Assembly: GCA_963801185.1 (NCBI GenBank)
Contig: CAWDDW010000003.1
Coordinates: 2,088,493-2,152,492 of the forward strand
Reading direction: 5' to 3'
Source: Palsa-601 sp963801185
Lineage (GTDB): Bacteria > Actinomycetota > Acidimicrobiia > Acidimicrobiales > Bog-793
DNA length: 64,000 nucleotides
Shown here: positions 1 through 9,627 of the stretch, in pieces
How positions within the stretch are numbered: position 1 is the first letter of the stretch
How the letters are laid out: each line of letters starts with the position of its first letter
The notes under the pieces: generated by a model
Seen by the model: the letters and a program-made list of their open reading frames with translations, nothing else
Told to the model about the DNA's origin: nothing
Database searches by the model: none
Program-made: the position numbers and the translations under genes

Positions 1-2
1 GG

Positions 3-344
3 GCGGTTGGTTGGGCAAGCGTCACGTTTCTCGCGACCGGCAACTCGACGCTCCAGCTGTCGTCTGCGCCTTCGATGCGCGGACGGGTGATGTCGCTGTG
101 GGCGGTCGCCTTCCTCGGCTCGACACCAGTCGGCGGGCCGCTCATCGGATGGATCGTGGCCACCGCGAGCGCACGAGTCGGCCTGGCCGTCGGCGGGGTC
201 TCCTGTCTTGTGGCGGCTGGCATCGGCCTCTTCGCCATGGCGAGGCTCGGGATGCTCCAGGCAGGAGCGCGGCGCGAGGATCTGGCCCCGGAACCGGAGG
301 GACCGAGCGCGGTCGCGCTCGGTCTGGCGGCCGAGGGCGATTGA
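3..344 (+). CDS. MFS transporter, C-terminal fragment cut by the window edge
   Basis: The reading frame is open from the left edge of the window and ends at 344, so only the last ~113 residues are present. They contain a hydrophobic helix, the loop RGRVMSLWAVAFLG and a second Gly-rich helix pair (GGPLIGWI), the pattern of the last helices of 12-TM major facilitator exporters of the EntS/multidrug type. The tail is charged and cytoplasmic. It sits 155 bp upstream of a TetR gene on the same strand, an arrangement common for regulated drug exporters, but the substrate cannot be told from this fragment. Confidence 0.75.
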   Translation, partial: AVGWASVTFLATGNSTLQLSSAPSMRGRVMSLWAVAFLGSTPVGGPLIGWIVATASARVGLAVGGVSCLVAAGIGLFAMARLGMLQAGARREDLAPEPEGPSAVALGLAAEGD

Positions 345-499
345 GCCGCACCGCTCCTCGAGGCGGCCGTGCCTCCGGCGACGGAGTATTACGACAAGTA
401 ATGTTACTGAGAGTTACAGTCACTCTCGACGCGAGGAGGCAGCGCTCGCAGGTCGGCGTCAAACGGCGGAAGATGGGGGACGATGGAGGTGTGGGGAAG

Positions 500-1132
500 G
501 TGACTGCGAGAGCCGCAGGAGGCTCGCAGGATCGGCCAAGTCGCCGTGCGCCCGGCAGACGGGACGAGTTGCTTGGTGCCGCGCTCGACGTGATCCGCAG
601 GGTCGGCCCTGGCGCTTCGATGGACGAGATGGCGGCGGAGGCCGGTATCACGAAGCCCGTTCTCTACAGGTACTTCCGCGACCGCGACGGTTTGATCGCG
701 GCGGTGGCGGAGCGTTTCTCCGACGGGCTCGTTGAAAGGCTCGAGCAGGCGCTCGCCGCCGGCGCTCCGCTCGAGCGCCCCGAGGCGTCGATCCGCGCCG
801 CGGTCGAGAGCTACGTCGCCTTCATCGAGGAGGACCCGGCTCTGTACGGCTTCTTGACCCAGCAAGCCGCCTCCGGAAGCCCGGCGCTCGTAGCGGTGAT
901 CGACCGGGTGGCGGGATCAATCGCCCGGGTGATCCGCGACACGCTCGAAGCTCAAGGCCTCGACGGCCGGCCGGCATCGACTTGGGCGCACGGCGTGGTC
1001 GGGATGGTCCATTTCGTCGGCTCGCGCTGGGCGCGCCAGCCTGACGTGCCCCGCGAAGTGCTCGTCGCCGACCTCGTGGAGCTGGTCGCGCACGGACTCA
1101 CCGGGGCAGCGGTCCCGATACAACTGCAGTGA
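500..1132 (+). CDS. TetR/AcrR family transcriptional regulator
   Basis: About 210 residues. The N-terminal third is a TetR-type helix-turn-helix (GASMDEMAAEAGITKPVLYR, then YFRDRDGLI), followed by an all-helical ligand/dimerisation domain. I chose the GTG at 500 because a GGAGG lies about ten bases upstream; an ATG at 473 in the same frame is the alternative. The open frame extends upstream to 11, but that part overlaps the MFS gene in another frame and has no domain sense. It probably represses a transporter (the preceding MFS gene is the obvious candidate). It overlaps the fdhD start, so the two genes are likely co-transcribed. Confidence 0.85.
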   Translation: MTARAAGGSQDRPSRRAPGRRDELLGAALDVIRRVGPGASMDEMAAEAGITKPVLYRYFRDRDGLIAAVAERFSDGLVERLEQALAAGAPLERPEASIRAAVESYVAFIEEDPALYGFLTQQAASGSPALVAVIDRVAGSIARVIRDTLEAQGLDGRPASTWAHGVVGMVHFVGSRWARQPDVPREVLVADLVELVAHGLTGAAVPIQLQ

Positions 1133-2046
1133 TGGCACAGACCCGCGATCGACGCTCGGGCAGGGTCCCGACGGCCTCGCGCCTCGTCTGGGAGCCGCGG
1201 GACGGCCAGCTCTCCCGACGCCCGGACGAGCTCGCGGTGGAAGAGCCCCTCGAGATACGGCTGAGCGACGAGGAGGGAGCAGCGGGCCAAGTGCTCACGG
1301 TGACCATGCGCACGCCGGGCAACGACTTCGAGCTGGCCCTCGGTTGGCTTCTCTCCGAGGGCGTGATCACCTCCCCTCGAGACGTCCGTTCCGTTCGGTA
1401 CTGCACCGATCCGGACCTCGACGGGGAACAGCGCTTCAACGTCGTCACCGTCGATCTGGCGGCTTCGGCACTCGCCAGGCTCGAGGCCGCTGGCGGCCAC
1501 GCGAGCAGGCTCGCCGTCACGTCGAGCTCATGTGGAGTCTGTGGCACCGCCTCGATCGAGGCACTGTCGGCTCGCGGCCTCGGCGAGATAGTGAGCACGG
1601 TGGAGTTCGCGCTGCACGACGTGTTGCAGTGGCCGGAGCTGCTGCGCGCGGAGGGACAGGCCGGCTTCGCGGCGACCGGCGGTTTGCACGGCGCCGCGCT
1701 CGTGTCGTCGCAGCGAAAGATTCTCGTCGCACGGGAGGACATCGGCCGGCACAACGCCGTCGACAAAGTGGTCGGTTGGGCGCTCACCGAGGTGCTGGAG
1801 GGCCGGTTGTCCTTGCCCCTCAGCGCGACCGGTCTCGTCGTGAGCGGCCGCACATCGTTCGAGATCGTCCAAAAGGCCCTCTGCGTGGGCATACCCGTGG
1901 TCGCCGCCGTCTCGGCGGCGAGCAGCCTTGCCGCACGCCTCGCCGACGAGCAGGGGCTCACCCTCGTCGGCTTCGTCCGGGGCGGGCGCTGCACCGTCTA
2001 CGCCCACCCGGAGCGACTGACGCTGGTAGGACCTAGGGCGGACTGA
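1132..2046 (+). CDS. fdhD: Formate dehydrogenase accessory sulfurtransferase FdhD
   Basis: FdhD passes sulfur from a cysteine desulfurase to the molybdenum cofactor of formate dehydrogenases. The 304-residue protein carries the family signatures: the NDFELALGWLLSEGVI region, the SSCGVCG motif whose CxxC cysteines carry the persulfide, and the AREDIGRHNAVDKVVG and VVSGRTSFEIVQKA blocks. The ATG overlaps the stop of the TetR gene (TGATG-like junction); a GTG three bases earlier is possible. No formate dehydrogenase structural gene lies in this window, so its client is elsewhere in the genome. Length is normal and the frame is intact. Confidence 0.95.
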   Translation: MAQTRDRRSGRVPTASRLVWEPRDGQLSRRPDELAVEEPLEIRLSDEEGAAGQVLTVTMRTPGNDFELALGWLLSEGVITSPRDVRSVRYCTDPDLDGEQRFNVVTVDLAASALARLEAAGGHASRLAVTSSSCGVCGTASIEALSARGLGEIVSTVEFALHDVLQWPELLRAEGQAGFAATGGLHGAALVSSQRKILVAREDIGRHNAVDKVVGWALTEVLEGRLSLPLSATGLVVSGRTSFEIVQKALCVGIPVVAAVSAASSLAARLADEQGLTLVGFVRGGRCTVYAHPERLTLVGPRAD

Positions 2047-2047
2047 A

Positions 2048-2080
2048 CCCGGGCCACCCGGGCCACCCCGGGAACCCGGG
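2048..2080. repeat. Four CCCGGG palindromes between convergent genes
   Basis: CCCGGG occurs at 2048, 2057, 2067 and 2075, giving several alternative small stems in the 45 bp between the convergent stops of fdhD and the MFS pump. A role as a bidirectional terminator is plausible from position only; no T-tract follows. Confidence 0.4.
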
Positions 2081-2091
2081 CCTCCGCCTGC

Positions 2092-3774
2092 TCAGCTGGT
2101 GACGCCGAGCGGGCCGCCAGGCGGCGGTTCCGTAGCGATGGGCGCCACGGGGTCGACAGCCCCTTCGTCGGGGAACGGGTCGAGCTCGCCTGGGCCCCTC
2201 ATCGTGCCGTGGATCAGCGTCGCCGCGAGCACGGCCGAGACGAGCATCAAGCCGGCCGCGATCCCGAGCGACAAGTCGAGGCCGTGGGAGAACGCCTGGT
2301 AGGCCGCTTGTGTCACCTTGTCGACGGCGGCTTTCAGTGCCGGGTCGCCCCGCTCTTCTTTCTGAGCCTGAGCCGAGATCGTTCCCGTCGTCACCGCCGT
2401 GATGATGAGCGTCTTGTACACGCTTGCCTTGAGGATGCAGACGCCCTTGGACTTGACGAGGCAGAGATGTGACAGACGCTTGGCGAGCTGAACGGTGAGC
2501 TGGCCGTTCACGATGGAACCGAGGATCGCCACGCCGCCCACCGCGCCGAGTTCCCGGCTCGTGTTCGTCGTCGAGGCCGCCATGCCGGAGTGCGCTGGTG
2601 GGATGACGCCAAGAGCCGTCGAGGTCACCGGGACGACCGCCACGCCGAAGCCGATCCCGGCCAGCGGAAGCGTCCAGCCGAGCGTGCTGATGCCGCTGTC
2701 CGGAGTCAGGTACACCGCCGTCAGCACGATCCCGAGAGTCCCGAGGAGGCAACCGAAAGTCATCGGTATCCGCGGTCCCATCTCTGCCACCCAGCGACCG
2801 GTGAACGCGCTCGCGATCACCATCGATCCCGCCATCGGGATGAAGTCGAGCGCGATCTGATACCCCGACTGGGATCCGACGACCTCGAGGTAGAGGGCCA
2901 CGAAGAAGAAGATCGAAAAGACGCCGAAGTAGGTCGCGAAGGCGACGAAGGTCGACCCCGAGAACGCCGGCCGCAGGAAGTAGTGCACGTTGAGTATCGG
3001 GTTCGTCGCGCGCCGCTCTACGAGCGCGAACAACACCAGTCCTATGCCGCCTATCGCGAACAGGATCATGACCCACCACGCGCGGTATCCGGCGGTCTCG
3101 CCTGCGATGGTGGCGAACGTCAAGGAGGAAAGTGCCCCGGCGCCGAGGACGAAACCGAGGAAGTCGAAGTGGTGGCCCACCTGGGGGTCGGAGTTCTCGG
3201 GCAGCACGAGTGCTGCACCTACCAGCGCGACCAGACCGAAGAAGAGGTTGAACCAGAACACCGCCCGCCAGCTCCAGACACCGACGAGCGCGCCGCCGAT
3301 GACGGGGCCGGCTGCGAGCGCGAGGCCGGAGACGGCGGCCCACACGCCGAGCGCCTGAGCCCGGTCCCGCCGGTCGGTGAAGAGGTGCCGGATCATCGAC
3401 AAGGTCCCCGGCTCAGAGGCCGCGGCACCGAGTCCCATGATCCCCCGTGCCGCCCAGAGCACGTCGATGTTGGGCGCGAGCGCTCCGAGCACCGAGCCGG
3501 CACAGAAGACGCCGACCCCTACCAGCATGACCTTCTTCCGGCCGAGGAGGTCGCTCACGGTGCCGGCCGGCAGCATCAGGCTCGCGAAGACGAGCGCGTA
3601 CGCGCTCACCACCCACTGGAGCCCGCTCACGCCCACGTGCAGCGTCGACTGCACGTCCGAGAGCGTCACGCTCACGATCGTGTTGTCGAGGAACGTGAGG
3701 AAGAGGACGAGCGACAGCGTCGCGAGGCACAGACGGGGGCGGGTCGTACCCTCGGGCACGCGGACGATGCTCAC
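2092..3774 (-). CDS. MFS drug exporter, DHA2 (EmrB/QacA-like) family
   Basis: A 560-residue inner-membrane proton-drug antiporter. The N-terminus shows helix 1 with LDNTIVSVTLSDVQ (the family's LDxTIVNVALP motif), followed by the motif-A loop DLLGRKKVM and the helix-4 RGIMGLG stretch. The hydrophobicity pattern fits 14 helices with a C-terminal cytoplasmic tail. The region around residues 390-460 holds a long extracytoplasmic loop before the last helices. It reads leftward towards fdhD. The next gene upstream is also leftward but 154 bp away, so it probably has its own promoter. Substrate unknown. Confidence 0.88.
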   Translation of the reverse strand: MSIVRVPEGTTRPRLCLATLSLVLFLTFLDNTIVSVTLSDVQSTLHVGVSGLQWVVSAYALVFASLMLPAGTVSDLLGRKKVMLVGVGVFCAGSVLGALAPNIDVLWAARGIMGLGAAASEPGTLSMIRHLFTDRRDRAQALGVWAAVSGLALAAGPVIGGALVGVWSWRAVFWFNLFFGLVALVGAALVLPENSDPQVGHHFDFLGFVLGAGALSSLTFATIAGETAGYRAWWVMILFAIGGIGLVLFALVERRATNPILNVHYFLRPAFSGSTFVAFATYFGVFSIFFFVALYLEVVGSQSGYQIALDFIPMAGSMVIASAFTGRWVAEMGPRIPMTFGCLLGTLGIVLTAVYLTPDSGISTLGWTLPLAGIGFGVAVVPVTSTALGVIPPAHSGMAASTTNTSRELGAVGGVAILGSIVNGQLTVQLAKRLSHLCLVKSKGVCILKASVYKTLIITAVTTGTISAQAQKEERGDPALKAAVDKVTQAAYQAFSHGLDLSLGIAAGLMLVSAVLAATLIHGTMRGPGELDPFPDEGAVDPVAPIATEPPPGGPLGVTS

Positions 3775-3928
3775 CGCCGGACGCCCGCGTCGGTCCGCGG
3801 CTGCTCATCGGGGCTGACAGCATGCAAGACCGGGATGGTTACCCCCTCCGGGACCAACGACTGGTTCGGCGATTCGTCATCCAGCGTCGCGCAAACACGC
3901 GCTCGTTCGGCGGCTTTCGTCATCACTC

Positions 3929-4756
3929 TCAGATTGCGATGCCGTCGAACAGGTCTACCTCCGGAAGCGGAGCCCCCGTGACGTCGCGGGCCCGGACGAA
4001 GGACTCGGTACCGAATACCTGGGCGAAGACCGCCGAGCCAAGGCGGAGGAAGAACCCGTTGTCACCCTGGCTGCCGTGGGCTTCGAGCGCCTGGAACTTC
4101 CGCTCGGCGAACTCGGAGCAATCGATGCGGGCAGCGATCATCTCGTCCGGCACGCCGAAATCGAGCGCGTCGGACGCCTCCGGCGGCGGGTCGAATCCGG
4201 CGGTCCGCAACACCTCGGCGAAGCGGGGTATCTCCGACCTCGGTATCACCGGGTAGTACAGCTTCGAGGCGATTCCGGTCTTGTCCATCGCCGACAGCGT
4301 GATGCGGTTCGCCTGGATGTGGTCGGGGTGCCCGTAGAAGCCGTTCTCGTCATAGGTCACCACGACCTGTGGCCGGTACCGTTCGATGAGCCCCGCCAGC
4401 CGGTCTCCGGCCGACTCGACCGAGGTATTCCAGAACGCGTCAGGGGCTTCGTTCTGCGGCCAGCCCATCATGCCCGAGTCGTGATAGCCGAGGAGCTCGA
4501 GATCGCTCACCTGGAGCAGCTCGCAGCTGCGCTCGAGCTCCCGCCGCCGCTGGGCAACCACCGCGGCCGTGTCGTGTTCGGGATGATCGGGCTTGATCCC
4601 GCCCGAGACGTCACCGAGCTCGCCGTTCGTGCAGACGACGAGGACGGTCCGGGCGCCCTCGCTCGCGTACTTGCAGAGGATCCCGCCGGTCGAGGATGCC
4701 TCGTCGTCGGGATGGGCGTGAACTGCCATGAGTGTGAGGCCAGAGCGGTCAGGCAC
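3929..4756 (-). CDS. PIG-L/LmbE family zinc deacetylase (Mca/MshB-like)
   Basis: About 275 residues with the LmbE zinc motif AVHAHPDDE near the N-terminus, then the conserved YHDSGMMGWPQN block and YGHPDHIQA, which supplies the third zinc ligand. In actinobacteria this fold covers MshB (mycothiol synthesis) and Mca (mycothiol conjugate amidase). The C-terminal part resembles the Mca/MshB-like branch, but I cannot separate the two by eye. I use the GTG at 4756; the frame is open to 4825 and an ATG at 4729 just before AVHAHPDDE is also possible. It is divergent from the membrane protein gene at 4839. Confidence 0.8.
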   Translation of the reverse strand: MPDRSGLTLMAVHAHPDDEASSTGGILCKYASEGARTVLVVCTNGELGDVSGGIKPDHPEHDTAAVVAQRRRELERSCELLQVSDLELLGYHDSGMMGWPQNEAPDAFWNTSVESAGDRLAGLIERYRPQVVVTYDENGFYGHPDHIQANRITLSAMDKTGIASKLYYPVIPRSEIPRFAEVLRTAGFDPPPEASDALDFGVPDEMIAARIDCSEFAERKFQALEAHGSQGDNGFFLRLGSAVFAQVFGTESFVRARDVTGAPLPEVDLFDGIAI

Positions 4757-4838
4757 CGAAGCAGCGTAGGCGGCGCTGCCAGATGGCCGACCGGGGGCGT
4801 GAGCCAGTGACCTCTCGTGCTGCAAAGATCATGCCACC

Positions 4839-5967
4839 ATGACAGCGTTGAAGCTCGCCATCGGGATGGCGATCGTGTTCGCGACGGCCGGCAGCATGAC
4901 GGCGACCTTCGTGATGCCACGGGGCAATTCATGGGGGCTGCGGGTCTCGATCGTCGTCAGCCGCACCGTGCGGCTGGTCGCGGTGGCGATCACGCGCCCG
5001 ATACGCAGTTTCGAGCGCAAGGACACCGTGCTCGCCATGGTCGCGCCTGTCGCCCTGCTCGGGCAGCTCGTGGTCTTCCTCGGGCTGTTCCTCGTCGGGT
5101 ACGCGATCGCACTCTGGCCTTACACGACCTCGTTCGCCGTGGCGACCAAGCTGGCGGCCTCACAGTTGTTCACCGCGGGCCTCGCGGCATACCGGCGGCC
5201 CGGGCAACTCGACGCTCGAGATCTTGGCCGCCGTCACTGGTGCCATCGCGATTGCTCTCCAGATCGGCTACCTGCCCGCGATCTACCAGGCGTTCAACAG
5301 GCGCGAGGCGCTCGTGACCTTGATGGAGAGCCGGGCGGGGTTGCCGGCGTGGGGACCTGAACTACTCGTCCGCCATCAGCTGGTGGCGAGCCTCGATGCC
5401 CTGCCTTCCCTCTACCGAGACTGGGAGATGTGGTCGGCGGACCTCGCCGAGAGCCACGTGAGCTACCCGATCCTGTTGTTGTTCCGCTCACCCGAGCCGG
5501 GCTACTCGTTCGTCCTGGCCCTGTTGGCCGTGCTCGACGCCGGCGCGCTGCAACTCTCGCTCATGCCTTCGAGCGCGCCGAGCGAGGCGAGATTCTGTGT
5601 CCGGATGGGTTTCACTGCACTGCGACGGATCGCGCAGACGCTTGGCTGGCGCTTCGATCCGGACCCCCATCCAGACGCCGATTTCGAGCTCACCTTCGAG
5701 GAGTTCGCCCGCGCGGTCGACCTCATCACGGGCGCCGGCATTTCCGTCGAGCGCACAGCGGAGGAGGCCTGGCCGCACTTCCGGGGTTGGCGGGTGAACT
5801 ACGAGTCGCTGGCGTACCGCTTGGCGGACAGGCTCGTAGCGCCACGAGCCCCGTGGTCGGGCGACCGCCGCCACCTCCACGAGGAGCTGATGATGCCCCG
5901 GCGCCCGCCCCACAGGTCCCCGGGCACCGACTCCGCCTACGAGGCCGGCGACAGCCCGTCAGCCTGA
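4839..5967 (+). CDS. Two-helix membrane protein of unknown function, frameshifted near 5185
   Basis: The N-terminal ~115 residues (4839 onward) have two or three membrane helices and a charged loop ITRPIRSFERKD. The rest is read one frame over, from around 5185: TLEILAAVTGAIAIALQIGYLPAIYQAFNRRE and a long soluble C-terminal domain ending at 5967. The two halves join smoothly as helix-helix-soluble if one base is restored between about 5170 and 5200, so I treat them as one gene of ~375 residues. The Pro/Arg-rich end of the first frame after the shift is not protein-like. I recognise the shape as a conserved actinobacterial membrane protein but know no function. It runs into aroA 24 bp downstream. 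Confidence 0.6.
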
Positions 5968-5991
5968 GGTCGCGGACCTAGGATCGGGCCC

Positions 5992-7302
5992 ATGGCCCCG
6001 CTCGACTCGATCGGACTCGAAGCGCGGGCGCTTCGGATAGTGCCGGCCGGGCAGGTCAAGGGGGTAGTCACTGCTCCTTCGAGCAAGAGCGTCACGAATC
6101 GGCTGCTCGTCATGGCAGCACTGGCCGAGGGCACAAGCACGGCCAGGCACCCGCTCGTGAGCGACGACACCGTGGCGATGGCCGTCGGCCTCGGTTGCTT
6201 CGGAGCGAGGGTCACCCTGACCGAGGAGGCCGCCGTCGTCTCCGGCACGGGCGGCGCGGTCGAGGCGCCGGCGGGGGTGGTGGGGGCGGGTTTGTCGGGA
6301 ACGACCTTGCGTTTCTTGGCGGCTGTCAGCCTGCTCGCTCCTGGGCCGGTGACTCTCGACGGGGAGCCGCCGCTCCGCCGGCGGCCGCTCGGCGGCCTGC
6401 TCGGCGCGCTGGCCGAGGCTGGTGCCCGGGTCAAGAGCGCGGATGGTCATGCGCCGGTGGTAGTCGAGCCTTCCGGGTTCACCGGAGGGCACCTCGTCGT
6501 CGACGCCGCCGCCAGCTCGCAGTTCGCGTCGGCGCTCCTCTTGGTCGCTCCCTACGCCCGCAGCGACGTGCAGCTCCGGGTCGAGAACTTGGGCGCCGGC
6601 GGCTACGTCGAGATGACCGTGGACTCGATGCGGCGCTGGGGCGCCGCTGTCACGCGAAGCGACGAGGACACCTTCATCGTCACGGCGGGGAGGCACTACC
6701 TCGCGCGCGACGAGGAGGTCGAGTACGACGCGAGCGCGGCGGCCCACCTGTACTCCTTGGCGATGGCAGCGGGGGGAGAGGTGACGGTCCGCAACGCCGT
6801 TCGGACGTTGCAACCCGACTCGGCCATCGTCGATCTGTTCGCCCAGATGGGAGCCGAGGTGTCGTCGTCGCCGGGCCGTGGCACGACGGTGCGTGCCAGG
6901 ACCGGGCAGCTGCGGCCGGTGACGGTGGATCTGAAGACGATGCCGGATCAGCTCCCGACCGTGGCAGTGCTCTGCGCCCTCGCGCCGGGGGTCGCGCATC
7001 TCACCGGGCTCGGCGTCGCCCGGGGCCACGAGACGGACCGGGTCGCGGCTGTAGCCACGGAGCTCGCCAAGCTCGGCGCGGACGTGGAGACGGAGTCCGA
7101 CGGCATCTTGATCCGTGGTGGCAGGCCCCTTCACGGTGGCCTCGTCGAGACGTATGACGACCATCGGATGGCAATGGCTTTCTCGGTTCTCGGCGCGGTC
7201 GTGCCGGGGGTGACCATCGCCGCGCCGGGCTGCGTGGCGAAGACCTACCCCTGTTGGTGGGCGGACCTCTCGTCGCTCGGCGTCGGGGTCACGCCCGCCT
7301 GA
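5992..7302 (+). CDS. aroA: 3-phosphoshikimate 1-carboxyvinyltransferase (EPSP synthase)
   Basis: Sixth step of the shikimate pathway, transferring enolpyruvyl from PEP to shikimate 3-phosphate. The 436-residue protein has the PEP/S3P signatures: APSSKSVTNRLLVMAALAEG near residue 30, AGLSGTTLRFLAA around 100 and YDDHRMAMAFSVLG near the C-terminus. The ATG at 5992 gives the normal length. The frame is intact. Its last 58 bases overlap the convergent glycerate kinase gene on the other strand. Confidence 0.96.
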   Translation: MAPLDSIGLEARALRIVPAGQVKGVVTAPSSKSVTNRLLVMAALAEGTSTARHPLVSDDTVAMAVGLGCFGARVTLTEEAAVVSGTGGAVEAPAGVVGAGLSGTTLRFLAAVSLLAPGPVTLDGEPPLRRRPLGGLLGALAEAGARVKSADGHAPVVVEPSGFTGGHLVVDAAASSQFASALLLVAPYARSDVQLRVENLGAGGYVEMTVDSMRRWGAAVTRSDEDTFIVTAGRHYLARDEEVEYDASAAAHLYSLAMAAGGEVTVRNAVRTLQPDSAIVDLFAQMGAEVSSSPGRGTTVRARTGQLRPVTVDLKTMPDQLPTVAVLCALAPGVAHLTGLGVARGHETDRVAAVATELAKLGADVETESDGILIRGGRPLHGGLVETYDDHRMAMAFSVLGAVVPGVTIAAPGCVAKTYPCWWADLSSLGVGVTPA

Positions 7303-8369
7303 CGAGGCCCACGCCGGTCAGGCGATGCGAGCCACTCCTCGACGACCCTCCGGACAAGGGCGGGCGCATCGGTGAAGCTCCTTTTCGGCCCGAACTGCTC
7401 GGACAGGACTACGACAGTCGCTCCTGATCCGCGGGCGACCCGTGTCGCCTCTTCGGTCGCGCTCCCGACTATGCAGAGGACCGGCGGGCCGTGGGGAGCC
7501 CGAGTGCACGCCGCGAGGACGCCGCCGACGACCTTGCCCTCGAAAGACCCCTTGTCGAACGAGCCCTCTCCCGTCACGACGGCATCGCAGCGCGACATCC
7601 GGTCCTCGAGGCCGATGGACTCGGCGACGACCCCGAAGCCGGCCTGCAGGCGGCCTCCGATCGCTGCGAGACCCCCGGCGAGCCCTCCGGCAGAACCGCT
7701 GCCGGCGAGCAGGGAGATGTCGCGTCCCGAAGCCCGGTAGAGGGCGGCGAGCTCGTCGAGCCTCTGGGTGAGGGCGAGGACCTGCGCCCCCGACGCCCCC
7801 TTCTGCGGTGCGAAACGGGTGGCGGCGTCGCGGAAGGGGATCGACACGTCGTACGCCACGAGGAGGTCGACCTCCCCGAGCGCAGCGCCGGCCGAGGGCG
7901 GGAAGGCGTCGAGCGCTTCGAGCGCGCCCCGGCCGCCATCGGTCGAGGCGGATCCTCCACAACCGACGACGACCTCCTTGACGCCGGCCGCCAGGCCGGC
8001 TCGGATGAGCTCGCCGACGCCTCGCGTCGTAGCCGCGAGAGGGTGGTTGTGCGCTGGCCCCCCGGCCAACTCGAGCCCGCAGGCCGCAGCGGCCTCGACG
8101 ACGGCGACGCGCCTGCCGGCGATCTCGGTGAGCCTCCATTCCGCCGGGAGCTCCCTGCCTAGGGGCCCCGTGACGGTGGCCTCACGGACCTCCCCCTCTG
8201 GCGCCATCGCCCGAGCAAAGCCCTCGCCGCCGTCCGACATCTCGAGTGCCTCCGGGCTCCAGCCGCTCGCGAGCGCTGCGGCCCTCGTTGCCTCGCAGAA
8301 CGCCGTCGCGCTCATGGAGCCCCTGAACTTGTCGGGCAGTACGAGCAGCCGCGCTCGGGTCGTCGTCAC
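7245..8369 (-). CDS. Glycerate kinase (GlxK/GarK family)
   Basis: Phosphorylates D-glycerate using ATP, probably to 2-phosphoglycerate in this family. Signatures are the N-terminal PDKFRGSMSA motif, SDGGEGF, the GCGGSASTDGG glycine-rich loop and VTGEGSFDKGSFEGKV. The length of 374 residues is typical. The C-terminal ~20 residues overlap the 3' end of aroA antisense and look variable, so the true protein may have an atypical tail. Upstream lies tyrS in the same direction, 36 bp away. Confidence 0.92.
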   Translation of the reverse strand: MTTTRARLLVLPDKFRGSMSATAFCEATRAAALASGWSPEALEMSDGGEGFARAMAPEGEVREATVTGPLGRELPAEWRLTEIAGRRVAVVEAAAACGLELAGGPAHNHPLAATTRGVGELIRAGLAAGVKEVVVGCGGSASTDGGRGALEALDAFPPSAGAALGEVDLLVAYDVSIPFRDAATRFAPQKGASGAQVLALTQRLDELAALYRASGRDISLLAGSGSAGGLAGGLAAIGGRLQAGFGVVAESIGLEDRMSRCDAVVTGEGSFDKGSFEGKVVGGVLAACTRAPHGPPVLCIVGSATEEATRVARGSGATVVVLSEQFGPKRSFTDAPALVRRVVEEWLASPDRRGPRQAGVTPTPSDERSAHQQG

Positions 8370-8405
8370 GGGGAGACGTCGCGTGGCGGCAAGCCGAGGC
8401 CGGCC

Positions 8406-9616
8406 CTACCCGGTGCCCGCGTCGCCGTGCGCTATCCGGAACCACCGCCGCTTGCCGACGCGCAGCAAGGAGCCGTCCGCCGGGACCCTCTCGGCCTCCG
8501 GCTCCTTCGTCCCGTCGATCGAGACGCTCCCGGCCGCAAGCAGTCGTCGGATCTCCTTTCGGCTCGTCTCGGGCAGCGCGGCCTCGAGGACGGCGAACAG
8601 CCCGGTTCCGGGAGCCACTGTGACCGTAGGCGCATCGGTCGGAAGCTCCCGCTCCGAGAACGTGCGGGTGAACCACTCGCTCTCTTCCGTGGCGGCGGCG
8701 TCACCGTGGTAACGCGCCACGATCTGCCGCGCGAGGAACCGTTTGGCGTCCATGGGATGAGTGCTCCGGTCCTCGAGACCGTTGCGGAGCTCCTCCACGG
8801 TCCCGGCCGGGACCGTGGTGTACACCTCGAGATAGGGGACTATCAGGTGGTCCGGAATCGACATCGTCCGACCGAACATGTCCCGCGCGCTGTGGGCGAT
8901 CGAGATGAAGTTGCCGAGGCTCTTGCTCATCTTCTCCCCACCGTCGATGCCTGCCGTGATCTTCGTGGTGATCACTATCTGAGGCGCCTGCCCCAGCCTC
9001 GACTGGTAGAAACGCCCCATCAGCTCGTTGAACAGCTGATCCGTTCCCACGATCGTCAGATCGGACTCGAGGGCATAGGAGTCGTACCCCTGTAGCACCG
9101 GGTAGAGGAACTCGTGCATGTGGATCTCGCTGCCCTCCTCGATGCGGCGCTGGAACATGTCACGGGCTATCAGCCGGCCGTGGTTCACCATCGAGAGGAG
9201 GGACATGAACTCGTCGAGCGACATCGAGTCCCACCACTCGGAGTTGCGCCGGACCTCGAACACCTCGGGCTCGGTTCGCAAGATGACCGACACCTGGTTG
9301 ATGAACTCCTCGGCGTTCGCCTCGATCTCGTCTCGCGAGATGACCGGGCGGGTCTGAGATCTGCCTGTCGGGTCGCCGACACGAGTCGTGAAGTCACCGA
9401 TCAGGAACACCACGGTATGACCGGCGTCCTGCATCTCCCGCATCATCCAGAGGTTGACGCCGTGACCGAGATGCAGGAGCGGCGCCGTGACGTCCACGCC
9501 GTACTTGATGCGAAGCTTGCGGCCGGAGCCAGCTTCTCCTTGAACTCCGCCAGCGTCACGATCTCGTCGGTCGTGCGCGCGAAGGAGTCCAGGAGATCTT
9601 GGGTCGTGCCCGGCAT
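8406..9616 (-). CDS. tyrS: Tyrosyl-tRNA synthetase, one-base frameshift near 9528
   Basis: Class I aminoacyl-tRNA synthetase charging tRNA-Tyr. The main frame carries LHLGHGVNLW (HIGH motif), GDFTTRVGDPTGRS, VGTDQLFN, GGEKMSKSLGN (KMSKS motif) and a C-terminal S4-type RNA-binding domain (RKEIRRLLAAGSVSIDG). The first ~30 residues (MPGTTQDLLDSFAR, from the ATG at 9616) are in another frame. Restoring one base in the CTCCGG stretch near 9525-9531 joins EKLA to SGRKLRIKYG, the usual sequence at this point. Since the enzyme is essential, a sequence error is more likely than inactivation unless a second copy exists. Confidence 0.9.
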
Positions 9617-9627
9617 GGTGGTCGAGC

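Noticed and set aside
11..499. Upstream extension of the TetR frame
   Set aside because: It overlaps the MFS gene in another frame, is Arg/Gly-rich and has no domain sense; a good ribosome site fixes the start at 500.
2590..3981. Long plus-strand open frame, 463 aa
   Set aside because: Antisense shadow of the MFS pump; composition is Arg/Glu/His-rich as expected from GC-rich antisense.
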